Assembly (NCBI GenBank): GCA_027625915.1
Contig: JANTQA010000047.1
Coordinates: forward strand, 11,284,001 to 11,348,000
From: Anaeramoeba flamelloides
Taxonomy: Eukaryota > Metamonada > Anaeramoebidae
Reading direction: 5' to 3'
DNA: 64,000 bases
A program made the translations under genes and the position numbers. Shown here one piece after another: positions 46,039 through 58,810 of the stretch (position 1 is the stretch's first letter; each line of letters begins with the position of its first letter). The notes beneath the pieces were generated by a model. That model made no database searches and had not been told where the DNA came from. It saw nothing but the letters and a program-made list of their open reading frames with translations.

Positions 46039-47366
46039 TGTGATGAATGAAAAGTCTGTTTAGCTCAGGTTCGAAAACGAAGAGATCTCGTGTTGGTTTT
46101 TAATTTTGGTTTTGGTTTTATGAAGAAAAAGTACCTGATGGTTTTGATCTTGTTGGGTTGTATTTACAAGTTGTTGTGTAAAAAAATAGTTTTTTTTGAA
46201 ATAGGTATCAGTAAAGGAGTGTTTATTTGAGTTGCTTGTTAATGGGTTTTCCTCAAAAGTTAACATGAAAGAAAAAGAAAAGATAAAAAAAATAACTAAC
46301 ACAAACAAAAAATGATGTTTACAAAAAATAAAGTAAATTTAACTTTACCCACTCTTTTCATAAAGACAAAAAAAACAAGTTGTCTAACCGATTTTAAACA
46401 TATTGCTTTTGAAATATTTTACTTGTTCAATTTATTACTATGATTTTTTTTCTTAAAATTTCAAATTTACTTTATCTTCAATTGTTTGCTAAAAATGGCT
46501 CATTTTTCATCTCTTTTATGGAAGTTATTATCCGATAAAATTTTTTTGGAAAGACAAGAAATTTTTCAAAATGTTTTCAAAATGTCTTAATTTTTTTTTT
46601 TTTGATTTAAGGTAATAAACCAATCTCAACAAGAACACTTTTAATTTTTAAAATTTGTTGATATTCTTTTTGTAATAAAAATTTTTTACTTCAGCACCAA
46701 AATAAAAATTTAATTTTTACAAATCAAACCAGTTTTCAAATCCTAGATCGGGACTAAACTTTTTTTATCCACAACAGTTTTGTGTTGATCATATCGTTGA
46801 TTTTCAAATAAAAAGAAAAAGTTGGATATTTCACAAATCAACTAATTTGATGTTTGTTTTAGCTATCATTGGAACCACTTGACATATTCTGATTTTGTTC
46901 AATTGAATTTCACTGATTTTCAACTGAAAATGATTTCCAAGTTCGTCAATTAAGTGCCCAGTAACTCATATTTATTTTTAATCCGAAAAGTAATAGCATA
47001 ATTATTTACACAATGATACAATTTAACCTGAAAAGCAAACCCATTTATAAACTTTAGAGGAAAGAGTGATCATTTTAAAAAAGAGTTCATTTTTCTTCAT
47101 GAAATTTTAAGTAAAAAAGATCTGATCCTTTTTTTTTTGGATTTTTGGATCAAAAAAAGAAAAAGAAAAATTTACAAAACTATTTTAAATGTGAATGAAA
47201 TCTCACCTTTAGTAATTTCTGGGAGTTTATACGAACAATAAGATTGGAAATTTAATCTTGTTTTAAAATTACATGAAAAAATAAATCAAATAACTCATAC
47301 TTGAAGAACATAAAAAATTGATCATTCATTATTTTTATGAAATTACTTGACATTTAAAAGATTAGG
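45890..47366. other. upstream of the phosphatase, no firm gene
   Basis: A run of about 30 A at 46003-46034. A minus-strand 82-codon open frame at 46060-46308 begins MFVLVIFFIFSFSFML like a signal peptide. It lies upstream of the phosphatase but cannot be spliced to it in phase. The rest is A/T-rich with no repeat match. Confidence 0.4.
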
Positions 47367-47369
47367 TAA

Positions 47370-47827
47370 CTGTTGAGAGAAAAATGTTGGACACAAAAAA
47401 ATGGTTGGACACCATTTTTAATTGGGAACATTAGTAAAATTCACAATCAAATCCTATTGACAACTAGGTGAATTTTATATAAATCCAGGTTTAAAGGTGT
47501 TACAAGTTCATTAATCTGTGGTGTGTGTAGAATACTCATTTGAATGGTTGACAACTAAAGTAGATCAAGCAATTTTAACAAAAATCCAAGTTGTAGTAAA
47601 GTTTACTATTAATTCTGGAAATCGTAATTTTTAAACTTGCTTTAGGCTATAAGAGATAAGCTTTTGAAAAAGTAGAATCACACTAGTCGTTATTCTAATA
47701 AGTAGATTATTGTTATTTTCTTTAGTTATTTCACAAACGATTGAAATTAAAAATCATTTTCAATAATGTTCCCAATTTAAATTGCTGTCCAACCATTTTT
47801 CTGTGTCCAACATTTTTCTCTCAACAG
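47370..47827. mobile_element. PIF/Harbinger-like MITE, second subfamily
   Basis: 458 bp. Ends CTGTTGAGAGAAAAATGTTG and its exact complement, flanked by TAA at 47367-47369 and 47828-47830. The subterminal TTTTTAATTGGGAACATTA resembles TTTTTAATTGGGAACCTTAA of the copies at 2.3 and 37.6 kb, so they are probably related. Confidence 0.9.
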
Positions 47828-47878
47828 TAATATTCTTTTTCAAGTCTTAAGAGTACAAAAAAAGACTTGAATAATTAA

Positions 47879-48283
47879 TCGTCAAGGAAAAAAAGTTAAC
47901 CATGCTTTTTTAATCGGGAACCTTACTGAAAATGAAAATTAAGATCATTTAATAAAAGAATAAATAAAGAAATCAAGATAAACTGGAGGACTCAACACTT
48001 TAACAGTTTTTTTAATACTATCCACTGGTATGTGTTTTTCTTTTGATTGATCAATTATTAAAAAGTTGTTGGAAAAATTAAACTATTTTTGTGATATATA
48101 CAACTACAAGAACAATTTAGATGAAGAAAGTAGATTTAAATTGTGTTGGTTAATTTGATTGAGAATAATATAATGGATTATTATTTGAAGTTAATTGGTT
48201 TGTTCTTTTAATTGGTTTTACTTTATGTTTTCAGTAAGGTTTACAATGAAAAATCGGGTTTTCACTTTTTTTCTAGAAAGGTA
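47879..48283. mobile_element. PIF/Harbinger-like MITE, worn copy 3
   Basis: About 405 bp, 50 bp from the previous element. Left GGAAAAAAAGTTAACCATGC and AATCGGGAACCTTACTGAAA, right mirror TTTTCAGTAAGG...CACTTTTTTTCTAG. The interior is the reverse complement of copies 1 and 2. Confidence 0.7.
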
Positions 48284-51200
48284 AACCATTTATTTTGAAT
48301 ATATATTTATTTTTATATTGGAATCTTTAATTTGTCTTTGTTTAAATTGTTTGAAAATATTAAAAAAATAGGAAATAATAATAAAGCTTGATATTACATT
48401 TAACCTATGAGATATTACTAACCCACTCAAAAGAATTAAGACTTGTTTATTAATCATTGATTAAAAAATTATCAAATTAAAACGTATTTTTACCCATTTA
48501 TACTTGAATTCTTAAGGTTTTAAAGAATTTATTGAGATAATTTGTAATTTTATGATCTGACTGTTTTTCTTCTATTTTTTCTGTTTAATAAAAAGAAAGA
48601 ATTAATTGGGCTCTTCTTTTTGAATAAAAAAAAATTATATTTTTTTAAAAGTTTAAAATAATCATTGTAATTTTTTTGAAATTAAGTAGATTTTTTATAC
48701 CGATTTATTATAAAACTAAGCAGCTTTATTGATAAAAGGTATTTTGGTACACGACCACTTTTAAGATAATAAAATTTATTTCTTATTTAAAAAAAATAGA
48801 TTTTTTTTAAATAATTTGGTAAGAGGCTGGATTTTTAATTTTTCCAAAATATGAAAATTGGAACTAAGTTTCAAAATCAATAATTCATTTCCCAAAAAAA
48901 GTATTAAAAGTAAGTTTGGTTTTATAGTAATTAGAATATTACTTCATTTTTTAATTTCAAGAAACAGTGGATTTTTTGAATTTACTATTAAATTTATATA
49001 AGTTTTTTTAGTTTTATATATCCTTAAATACAAATCAAAGTTATTTTAATTTTTGGATTTTTTAAGTATTTTCAGATGGAAAAATTTATTGATCCAAAAA
49101 ATTGAATGATTTTTTGAACAAAATAACAAACTTCTCAAAATCTATTTTTTTTTTAAATATCAAGCTTATAACTACCAAATTATTTTCTATTATATTGATT
49201 TATTATAAATAAACTAAACCCCAATTTTAAATTATCGAAAGGACATAATGATATTTTTGGAAAAAATACCAATTCAAAGATCTTATATATTGAATACTAA
49301 ATTAAAAGAAACAATGAAATTGAAAGATTAACATTTATTTATTCTTGAAAATACACATCAAAGAAAAAACCAATATTTCCAACCAGAATAAACAAAGATA
49401 CATGTAAAACTAGTTGAAACAACACCTGAAAAAAAATAAAATATTTAGTAAATTCGTTGAAATCCTATTTACAATTAATATCCAATCAAAGGATGGGAAA
49501 TCAACAATTAAGCATCTTTATTTTTATAGTATTACTAAACTGAACCTACTATATCCTTATATAAATTCATGTAAAAAAAATACCAATCAAAAGAAACCTT
49601 TTACTGACAATCAAAAATTGAAGAAAAATAAAATTTTCTTATTAATTTCAATTTATAACTTGGAAACAAGTCAAAAAATTCCAATTTCCTGAAAAATAAA
49701 ATTTAGAATTTTTTAACCAAGAATATTTGAATTGTGGAATTTGAAAAAATAGTTGATAGAACGTGAAAAAATTGAAAATTTATATTCTATATTAGTTATT
49801 TCCCTTAGGAAGAGTTCTAAAAGTTTTACAAAACTCTGGCAAACAAAAATTAACCAATTATCATCTATAAATAGGGTGAAAACAGTTATATCTAAATATT
49901 TATTTATCTCGGGTACTCGTAACCATATGAAAAAAAAGTCTAATAATAATTAATCACCAAACCAAAAAAAAATTTACAAAATCATGAAAATAATATAAAA
50001 ACATATTAATATGATTAAAAAAAGACCATTAATATTTATACGATTTTCCAAAATGAATTACTGTTTTTAGAATTTGAATTCAATTATTTCTCATTTTTGA
50101 AAATTTTAAAATCAAAATTATATTCCAATTATTTCACAATAATGATATTTTTGTTGAAAAAGAATCAAATATATCATCTATGAAGGAAGTGTAAATGATA
50201 CAATTCACAAACAAAAAAACTAATTTTTATAATAAAACAGTAAAAAAAAAAAAAAAAAATTCATTCCAAGATTCATAAAAATAATTATTAAAAACTTGTA
50301 ACACATATATTTTCTTGATTCAGCTAAAATTTCTGAACAATTTTTTTATTTTGTTAACAAAAAAATATGTGAAAAAACACAAACTATTATGCAAAAATAC
50401 CCCCAAAATATTTCAAGATCCATAATATTTAACTCAAAATACAAAAAAAATACCCTTTTTTATTAATTTTTAATCAATAATTAATAATCCAATCTTAATT
50501 ATTTCAGTGCGTTATTAATAACCCAAAAATTAAAAGCATTAAAAGGTTTTAAAATTTTTTTCTCAATCTTTTAAATATTTTCAAACAACTTTAATAATTT
50601 TGGATTTATAATTCTTATAATAAAAAATAAAATAGATATTCTCAAATTACTTTCTTTTAATAATAAAAATTCCTTGTTTTCATACTTGAAATAACTGAAA
50701 AAATAAATTCAACTTATTTATTTAATCCCAAGAAAATTTACAAATTTTTGAAAAAAAAATCAAAAATCAAAATTTCTACTCTTAATTTTTTTTTGTTTGC
50801 AGTTAATTGTAAGAGTCCAGCACCTTATACAGTATATGTATCACACTCCACAAAAAACTCTATACCAAAAAATATTATTAAACAGCACTTCTTTTATTTG
50901 AAAAAACTTCAAATAACAAAAGCAAGAATTTAAAAGATTCTCATTGATAAAATATTTAAATTAAAAAAATAAAAATTTCAAAGTATTTATTTTTGAAAAA
51001 ATTCATTTTAAAAAATTCAAAATTTTAGAGCTTTCAATTTCAAAAAGTAAAATTTTTTTTTAAAAAAATACTGATTTCTTATTTTTTATTTCAAAAGGGT
51101 TAAATTCTTTCCATTTAAAACAAATTGTTTTCAAAAAATATACAATCAAATAAATTCGATTTAATCAAAACCATTTTCGAAAAATTTTTACTCACTTTAT

Positions 51201-51376
51201 AATACTAATGGAAGTTTTTTTGAGGGGTTTTATCCCATATACTTATCAAAAAAAATATTTTCAAATTTTTGGATCGGAACAATTTTTTATAATTTCTTCT
51301 AATTTTTATTTTTCTTTTATTTTTCTTTATTTTTCTTTATTTTTTCTATTTGGTTCTTTCATTCTTTTTTTTTGTA
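48284..51376. other. intergenic, no firm gene
   Basis: A/T-rich. Plus-strand open frames at 49414-49692 (92 codons), 49753-49953 and 50748-50933 are Lys/Asn/Ile-rich and match no family. They look like chance reading in A-rich DNA. No clear transposon ends. Confidence 0.4.
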
Positions 51377-51572
51377 CAGTCAGTTTCACTTTTAAGGCAC
51401 AAACTTTCAACGTTATTTAAGGCACAAAAAATATCTTAAATTAAGGCACAAAAGTCAGATTCTAGTAAAATAATTTGTAAAAAAAAAAATTCCAAATTTT
51501 GTGCCTCAATTTGAGATTTTTTTGTGGCTTAAATTTCGTTGAAAGTTTGTGCCTTAAAAGTGGAACTGACAG
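51377..51572. mobile_element. Tc1/mariner-like MITE (CAGT ends), copy 2
   Basis: 196 bp. Ends CAGTCAGTTTCACTTTTAAG and CTTAAAAGTGGAACTGACAG; the left flank is TA and the right TG. Near-palindromic over 40 bp at each end and the best-preserved member of its family here. Confidence 0.85.
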
Positions 51573-51578
51573 TGACTT

Positions 51579-51885
51579 TTTTTGCAAAAGATCGATCATG
51601 TCGAAAAAAAAGATCTCTGAAAAGAACAAATAATCACTAATAAAAATTGTAACTATATACTTTCCTCTAAAATAAATTCAATTATTAGAAATATTCTACT
51701 TCTTAACTTTTTTCAGTCGAAGTTCGGTAATAAAAAATCTGTTTTGCCCATTTTAAAAAGGGAAACTCTGTTTTTTTTAGTTTTTCATTTAATTTTTGTT
51801 AATTCTTAAAATATCCGATTTTTTTATATTTAAAAGATTTAAAAGTGAATTACAAATCAGATAAAATAATTAATTATCCAAGTGA
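51579..51885 (-). repeat. MITE-like repeat F10, copy 3, reversed
   Basis: The reverse complement reads from TGATTTGTAATTCACTTTTA to GATCTTTTGC like the copies at 24.8 and 40.6 kb. It lies directly against the MITE at 51377-51572. Confidence 0.6.
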
Positions 51886-53035
51886 ACTTAAGGATAAATA
51901 TATATTTTTTTTAATTTTTATTTCAGGCAAGCCATACCTTTTGAAAAGGAGTTTAATTTTTGGTTATTTTTGAAGCCTTTAAAGTTGATAAACAAATGAT
52001 TTCTTTTGATTCTTTATGGGAAAATAACCCATTTAGAAAAGAAAAAAAATCACTGAGATAGCTAAAAAGTACAAAAGAGTGGCACTTTCAAACTATCACC
52101 ATTCCTTTCAAAATTATAATGAGTAATAATTTAACTTGTAAATTGAATATCATTAATTGTTGATTTTTTCTAAAAATACCCAGATTTTTATTTGTTGATT
52201 TTTGGAGAGCAATTGTATTACAAATTGATTCGTGTTAAATTAGCGTTGGGCATATTTACAAAATACTATTTTTTTTTCCTTCTCAATTAGTTATCGTTTA
52301 CCACGATTAATAAACCCTTAAAGTAAAAAATGATTTATCTGATTAAAATCGAATTTTTATTAAAATACTTGGGAATAAATCAAAAGGACAATTTTTTTTG
52401 ATCCGGAATGATTAAAATATTTAGAGATTTTTATGACATTTTTAAAATAAGAAAAGATTTTAAAGTATATTTTATTAGTATAAACTATCAGAAATCACTG
52501 GATTACCAGATTTACTAAATCAAAATGTTTGAAAATTTATCTTTTTTCTACAATCTTAGACTGAAATTCAAAAAAAAAAAGATAGTATATTTTTACTTAA
52601 AATTAATTCACAAAATAAATTTCTTTTAAAAAATGATAATTCACTTCTCAAATTCCAAAAAACGAGCTTTTTATTCCCTTAATTTTACTTTTATAAAAAT
52701 AAATCGTAACTTATCTTTGAATATATAAACTATTTTTCAATCAAAGAGACCCTGTTATAATGGGTATAATACATATATTTAAAGGACTTGAATTGATATT
52801 AGAAGAAAAAATTTATTTTGGAAATTTTCAAAATTGAAATCATTTTTTCACCTTTTTGCTTTTTTTTTTACTTTTTCTTTTTTAAAACCCAATTCAGTTC
52901 CAAAAAAATTTATTATTCTAAGATCAATAATTGCTTTGTAAAAATGTGTTATTCTAAGGGTTATTGAAACCACGAATATGATTGTTGAGAAATAATATTG
53001 ATTTCTATTGAAATTCTATTCGACCTTTGATCTTG
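51886..53035. other. intergenic, no gene recognised
   Basis: A/T-rich; contains a worn GATCTC-type MITE at 52050-52215 (TTTCTAAAAATACCCAGATT, GATTTTTGGAGAGC) and nothing else I can name. Confidence 0.45.
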
Positions 53036-53197
53036 ATATATTGTTTAATAAATGTGAAAAATTTTCACTTAATTTTCATTTCCTATTTCAAATAGAGACC
53101 ACAAATACCAACATACTTCGTTTTGGTACTTTATTTCTCAAAGAAAAGTATGGAAAATGAAGTGAAAATTGTTTCCTATTTATTATTCAAATACCAG
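53036..53197. mobile_element. CTGGTATTTGAAT-type MITE
   Basis: About 162 bp. Left AAATTTTCACTTAATTTTC, right GAAGTGAAAATTGTTTCC and TATTCAAATACCAG followed by TA. Left terminus worn. Confidence 0.75.
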
Positions 53198-53427
53198 TAG
53201 AAGATCAAAATGACCATTCTTGTTTTTCATAATGGGGATGTAAGAATTTGAGATTTTTAATTTTTAAGAAAATCTATTACTTAATTAGTTTTCAATCAGA
53301 CATACATCAACAATTCTTTGCTGTTTATTATTCTGCTTATTTCTTATTTTTTTCCCCAAAGGTCAATTATATATATATATTAATTGATATTTGAAAAAAA
53401 AATGTTGGGCCTCTTTGACTGAAATAG

Positions 53428-53465
<38 letters not shown>

Positions 53466-54234
53466 TAATGAACCCCAGATAAAATTGTAAAAGGTGTTAC
53501 AATTTAAAAGTTTTGTTTCCTTTTCATGTAAGTTTATACTTAAATGATCAAATTAACCAGTAATAAACAATTAACCAATAAATAACCTTTAATAGTTTCC
53601 TAATGTAGTGTATTCCAAATTAAAATTTCAAATACATCAAATTCTATCCTTTTATTTTGGTTAAGGTTCTTACAAATCTTTTCTTCAAAAATTAAAATAA
53701 ATTATTTTTGTTAATAATAGCGAATTTTTGGTTTTGATATTCCATTCTATGATAAATACACATTAAAAATATAGTTGTAATAAGGTATCAATGTATCATG
53801 AAATTATTCAATTTCTTGAGTTATTAGTACAAAAGTACAAATAACCTGTCTAAATTCAAAAATAATTGTTTTCATATTTATTTTCTTAGGTGTATTTCTA
53901 AGGGATTGTTCAGTGATGCTTTAGAGTATATAAAAAAAATAAAAACAAAAAGTAAACCATTTTTATTCAAAAATCATTTATTTCAATCTTTGGAGAAAAG
54001 ATTTGTAAGAACGTTCACCAAAATAAAAGGATAGAATTTCCATACATATCCAAATAATTTATTTTGAACAACCTTCCTTAAAGTTTTAAGATTTAAAATA
54101 AAATCGATAAATAAATAATTTTTTTTATAAAAAAAAGAGATTTTGTTGAAATATATTTACCTAAGCAAATTTCTTCCCAATTAGAAAAATTATTAAATAT
54201 ATTTAAAATTAATTCTACTGTTGTCAAAACAATG
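53198..54234. other. intergenic, inverted sequence pair
   Basis: ATCCTTTTATTTTGG with AAGGTTCTTACAAATCTTTT (about 53647-53685) is mirrored by AAAAGATTTGTAAGAACGTT and CCAAAATAAAAGGAT (about 53996-54032), so a foldback of roughly 390 bp is present. AT repeats lie at 53433-53460. No gene. Confidence 0.55.
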
Positions 54235-54704
54235 TATTTAATTAACTTTTAGTCAGAGTATCAAAATAAAAAATGCGTGTTTTTTTGTTATAGAAGAGCA
54301 ATTTATCAACTGATCAAAGAAAATGACAATAAATCAGAAATAAGAATGATATTGGTATCTTAAATTTCAATTATTTAAAAAGAAATTCTTAAAATGAAGG
54401 ATCAAATTGGAAAATATTTATCTTAGTAAAAGAGAGTTAATTTTGGAAGAAAATTTTTTATTATCAAAAAAACCAAAAAAATTTACAAAAAAAATGAGAA
54501 AATTACAAAAAATTTTTAACAAATTCCCTTTATAATTTAAAGTTTACTGAAAATATCAAGTAGTTGACTTCCAAAATTGATTTGAACTTAGATACACTAT
54601 TTGATATTGAATTGGAGATTGCCTTGGAACGAGAAGAAAAAAAAGTAAGGATTTTATTTTGAAACATGGATTATTGCTGTTGGGCAGCATTCTCTTGATC
54701 ACTG
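54235..54704 (+). repeat. dispersed repeat R1, copy 4
   Basis: Matches 32137-32655 over TTTTTTGTTATAGAAGA, AAGGATCAAATTGGAAAA and AAAATTGATTTGAACTTAGA, ending GATCACTG before TA. A partial second unit of the right half follows at 54712-54860. Confidence 0.75.
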
Positions 54705-55086
54705 TATTCATAATTGAAAATTTTCTCAAACAATCAATGGGTTAATATTTAAAATTGATTTGAATGTAGGTAGATCATTGAATACTAAATTAGCTGTTGT
54801 AGTGGGAAAAGAACAAAAAAAAATCATGGATTTTAATTTGAAACAAGGGTTTTCGGATGAATCCACTTAATCTTATTTACCCTTAAAATTCAAGTTTCCT
54901 TCGCAAATAGTTAAAAGATTGTGGGAATATTGAAAAGTAGTTGACTTGAAACAATAGTTATCTTTAAATTACATTTTAGCGAATGACCAATCCCAGAATT
55001 TGAACAAAGTATGGCAAAAATCTGTTTTGATTATTCATTTTTTTTCTTTCCTTTTTTTTTTTATTAAAGTATTAATTTTTCGAGAC

Positions 55087-55372
55087 ATGTCTTCAAGTTC
55101 TATAAAAAACAATAAGAATTCAAAAAAACAACCACCAATTCAATTTTCCAAGGGTAAATACCTTTTTTTGATTTTTTTGTAATTTAATTTTGTCAACTCA
55201 ATTTCTCAATAATCGAAAAAATCTTCTTTTTTGGGAATTGATCTTTTTTTTTTTTTACAATTACATCCTTGTTATTCTGATTAAAAAACACTTGTTAATT
55301 TAAATTTCACACTTCACTCTCGTTTTAGTACAAAAAGTTCCACCTACGAATATGATAAATACTTTGCAATAA
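55087..55372 (+). CDS. possible two-exon microgene, 36 residues
   Basis: The first exon, 55087-55153, encodes MSSSSIKNNKNSKKQPPIQF and ends at a good donor (AAGG|GTAAAT). An acceptor with a pyrimidine tract at 55327-55328 (CGTTTTAG) restores the frame in phase 1, adding VQKVPPTNMINTLQ before TAA. The intron is 175 bp, in the range of the short introns here. Base composition of both pieces is less A/T-monotonous than the flanks. I recognise no family. It could be the start of a longer gene with different splicing, or chance. Confidence 0.25.
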
Positions 55373-55837
55373 TCTCTTTTTTTTGAAAGAACTTATGTTT
55401 TAAATGCAAAAAGAAAATTTCAAACAAAAGTTTTAGTGTTCAAGACTAAAATCACTTTTTGTGACAAACAAAATTTCAAGAGAACAAAAGTAACCTTGCT
55501 ATTTTAAATAAAAAATTTTCAAATCTTAAGGGATCTAACAAAATAATTAGCCTCCATCCGATGATTTATTTTACATTTGCTTTTTTCTCCTTCACAAACA
55601 TTAACACAAAGCCATTTTTCGAAAAAAATGATCTTTTTTTGTTAATTTACCTTTCTTTTTGGGGTTGATCTTTGAAAATTTTTTGTTATTTTTGTTTTGT
55701 GTTTTTCAGTTTGATTACTGGTATTAAATTAAAAACCAAAGAGAAGAATGTTCAAGTATGATTTCAATTCTTAGTTTAAAGTTGACACATCCAATTTTGT
55801 TGTCTTCTATTTGTACGATTCTGTGCTGATTGAAAAG

Positions 55838-55999
55838 CTGGTATTTGCACAATAAATCGGAAAAAATTTTCACTTCATTTTCCTTTTCTTTTTCAAAAAG
55901 AGTCACAAATTTCAGTCTACTTTTTCGAAAAGTCTATTTGACAATAAAAAATAAGGAAAAGCAAGCGAAAATTTTGACCCACTTATTATGCAAATATAG
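55838..55999. mobile_element. CTGGTATTTGAAT-type MITE
   Basis: Left CTGGTATTTGCACAATAAAT with AAAAAATTTTCACTTCATTT, right GCGAAAATTTTGACCCACTT and TTATGCAAATATAGG. About 162 bp. Confidence 0.75.
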
Positions 56000-56402
56000 G
56001 CTTTAAAAATATTATTAAAATTTAAAAAGTCAAACACCAAAAAAAATAATAATACTTTGTTATAAACACACAAAAGCATCAAATTTAAGAAAAAATACCT
56101 TCTTTGTCAGAACAATTTTTACAAGTTCTAACATTTTTTTCTTTCCCACAATCCACTTTCTGAAGAAAAATCAAGATCTTGGAATTTTTCGATTTTTACC
56201 TTTTTTTCTTTCAAACATTCAAAACTTTTAAAATACTATTAAAATCGAATTGTTATAATTAAAATTTTATTTTGGAGTTATAAGGAAGCTTAATTAAATC
56301 TCTCAACATCTCAATTTCAAATTAACTTGTCAAGATCTTTTTTTTTTTTTTGGTTAATAAATAGTAAAATATTTTGGAATTTGTAATAAAAATTTCTGTT
56401 TA
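56000..56402. other. intergenic, nothing recognised
   Basis: A/T-rich stretch between two MITEs, no ORF of note. Confidence 0.4.
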
Positions 56403-56406
56403 TTAA

Positions 56407-56905
56407 GGACCAACTTTTCAGACAAAAACAGTGAAATTGACGATAAAAACACTCTTGAAAGAGTTCCATAATCTCAGTTAAATTTATCCACTGAGAATTT
56501 CTTTTATAAAAAAATGGGAAATTTTCACAATTCCAATAATTTTCACAATTTTACCCGTATAAAAGATTTTGGCAAAATTTGATATTTTAAATTTCATAAT
56601 TTCCATTTCAAACCTATAAAGACCCAACAAATTCCCAAGCGATTCTAAATATTGTTTTTAGTTACTTTTACAAGTTTGAAATGTTTTAAAATTTGAACTT
56701 TTACTTGAAAATCCCTAAAAGTCATTTTTTTAAAATTATCCTTCAAAAATTTTTTTGAAAATTTTTTTTTTTTTTGTTTTATGTTCGTTTTAACTTTACA
56801 ATGAGTAATTTTTTGATCCAATTTCTTCAGAATGAAAATTCTTTTTGAGAAGTGAAAGTAAAATAACACAACAACGAAACCCCCTCAAGGGTGGGAATGT
56901 AGTCC
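56407..56905. mobile_element. piggyBac-like MITE, copy 2, inverted
   Basis: 499 bp. Ends GGACCAACTT and GGGAATGTAGTCC, TTAA on both sides (56403-56406, 56906-56909). The reverse complement aligns with 5051-5553, including AAAAACAGTGAAA and CCCACCCTTGAG/CCCACCCCTGAG. Confidence 0.85.
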
Positions 56906-56909
56906 TTAA

Positions 56910-58469
56910 TTGTAAAATAAAAGTATTTCTAATTTATCAAAAAAATTGAATTGATGATAATAGATTTGGCAGTAAATGAATTAATTTTTCATTTTTAAGG
57001 GATTAGTCTCACCCTAGATTAGCCTATAATTAAAGTGTCTTGTAATAAAAAGTTAATCGTATTCACTTTTTTTCCTGTTTCACCTTTTTTCCACAAAGGT
57101 CATGTTCTATAGCCCAAATGACCCAAAAAAATTATTGAAAATATTATTGAAACAAGAAATTATTAGATTTTTTACTAAGGATTACAATGAAAAATTGTAC
57201 TTTTGTGAAATTTTTTTTTTAATTCCTTTTCCAAATCTAGAGATTGAAACCAAAAACACTATTATTCCAGAAATTTAATAATTCATATTTACAACTTCCA
57301 AAAGTAACTATTTTTTCATTTTTTTAATTTCAAAGATTTACTCAATACTTATTAACCTAAAAAGCAAAAGACATGTTAATTTAGTTTCCTTTTTATGAAG
57401 ATACTTGTATTTTCAATTTAAACTCCCTTTTAACTCAAAGGTACCCATCCAAAAATAAAAATCCCCCCCCCCCCTTTTTTTTTTTGAATCAACCAACTTA
57501 TGATTGTTTGGAAATAAGAAAAATAATAGACTTCATATTAGATTTGATATTCATAAAAGCAATAGCAGAACAAACTATAAATTTTCAAAAATAAAATGTA
57601 AAAAAAATTTTTTGGGTGCCTTTTCATTGAAAAGTCTCGTTTAAAATTTCTCAATTTCTTTAGAAAATTAAATTGTTAAAAATAAGATTTTTAAATAATA
57701 AATGTCTGAATTTTAAAATAACATACCAAGTCTCAATTTTCTTCAAGGTTAATTTGGATTTTCAAACATTTTTTTATTTAAAATTAACTTTTTAAAATAA
57801 CAAAAGAAAAAGAAAAAAGAAAAAAGCTTAAAGCAAAATACAAAAAAAAAAAATTTACAAAATTTGAAAAAATGATCTGATTTAAAATTGAAAATTTATT
57901 TGAGAAAAATATTAAATAAAACCAATTATACATTAAAATATTATTAATAATAAAACATCATCTTTAGTGAATGTGGATAATTTTACAAATAACATAATCT
58001 GAATAAAAAAATTTGAATTATACGAACTAAAAAATACATGAAAATGTACTAAACTTTCTATCAACATTAAACTAATACAATTGAATTTCTGATCATTTTT
58101 AAAAATTTCTAATTTTGTTTAATTTTAATTTTTTTATCATTTTCCACCTTTTTAAAGATAAAATTTAACCTTTTACTTTTTTTTGATTAAAATTTATAAC
58201 CAATTTTCCAATTTTTCATTTTTTTTTTTTATTATTAAATTGTTAATTAATTCGAATCAGAAAAATTTCTTTGGTGTGTTTAGTAAACCCCATTCCAAAA
58301 ATTTGGACCCACCCAAAATCAAAAATAGGCAAAAAAAAATCCCAATTTATTGTATTTTTCCAAACCTAATATAAAACCACATTTAAGGAACATAGTATCA
58401 ATGTTTTAATAAGCAATCATTTTAAACCAAATAAAAGAAAAAAATATAAAACTCAAAAATAAAAACCGG
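56910..58469. other. intergenic, fragments only
   Basis: A lone MITE end of the 2.3/37.6 kb family at about 57060-57100 (CACTTTTTTTCCTGTTTCAC). A C12-T11 run at 57463-57485. A block at 57730-57770 resembles part of repeat F10. No gene. Confidence 0.45.
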
Positions 58470-58810
58470 TGTGTCCAAAATAATGAAACGGGCGGAACCA
58501 AAAATGTATTGGTAAATTTGTTGAAATTTCACCTACAATTGTTGATCGATCAAATGTCAAGATACTATCTACCAATTGTATGTTATTTTCCAATTTAACA
58601 AACTCAACACTAACCTTCTATCAACCATTGATTAAAAATTTCAGATCTAAGAAAATAGATTACGTAACTGCAAAAAAGGAAATGAAAACAAAACAAAAAA
58701 GACAAAAAATGAAATAGTTTGTAAAATCAAAATTCTTTCCAAATTGAATTTAAAGTGCAGTAATGTTGCTCTCTCCACGGTTTAAAATGTGTCCAAAATT
58801 TTGGAATCTA
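58470..58810. repeat. dispersed repeat G, copy 3
   Basis: Starts GTGTCCAAAATAATGAAACG, ends GTGTCCAAAATTTTGGAATC, with TTGGTAAATTTGTTGAAATT and GTTGATCGATCAAATG shared with 26945-27318. Confidence 0.6.

Noticed and set aside
46060-46308. 82-codon minus-strand frame with a signal-like start, upstream of the phosphatase
   Set aside because: The only plausible donor (CATCAG|GTACTT, phase 0) does not join in phase with the acceptor before the phosphatase ATG, and the phosphatase is complete without it.
49414-49953. Two Lys/Asn/Ile-rich plus-strand frames
   Set aside because: Composition equals that of random A-rich DNA; no motif, splice context or family.
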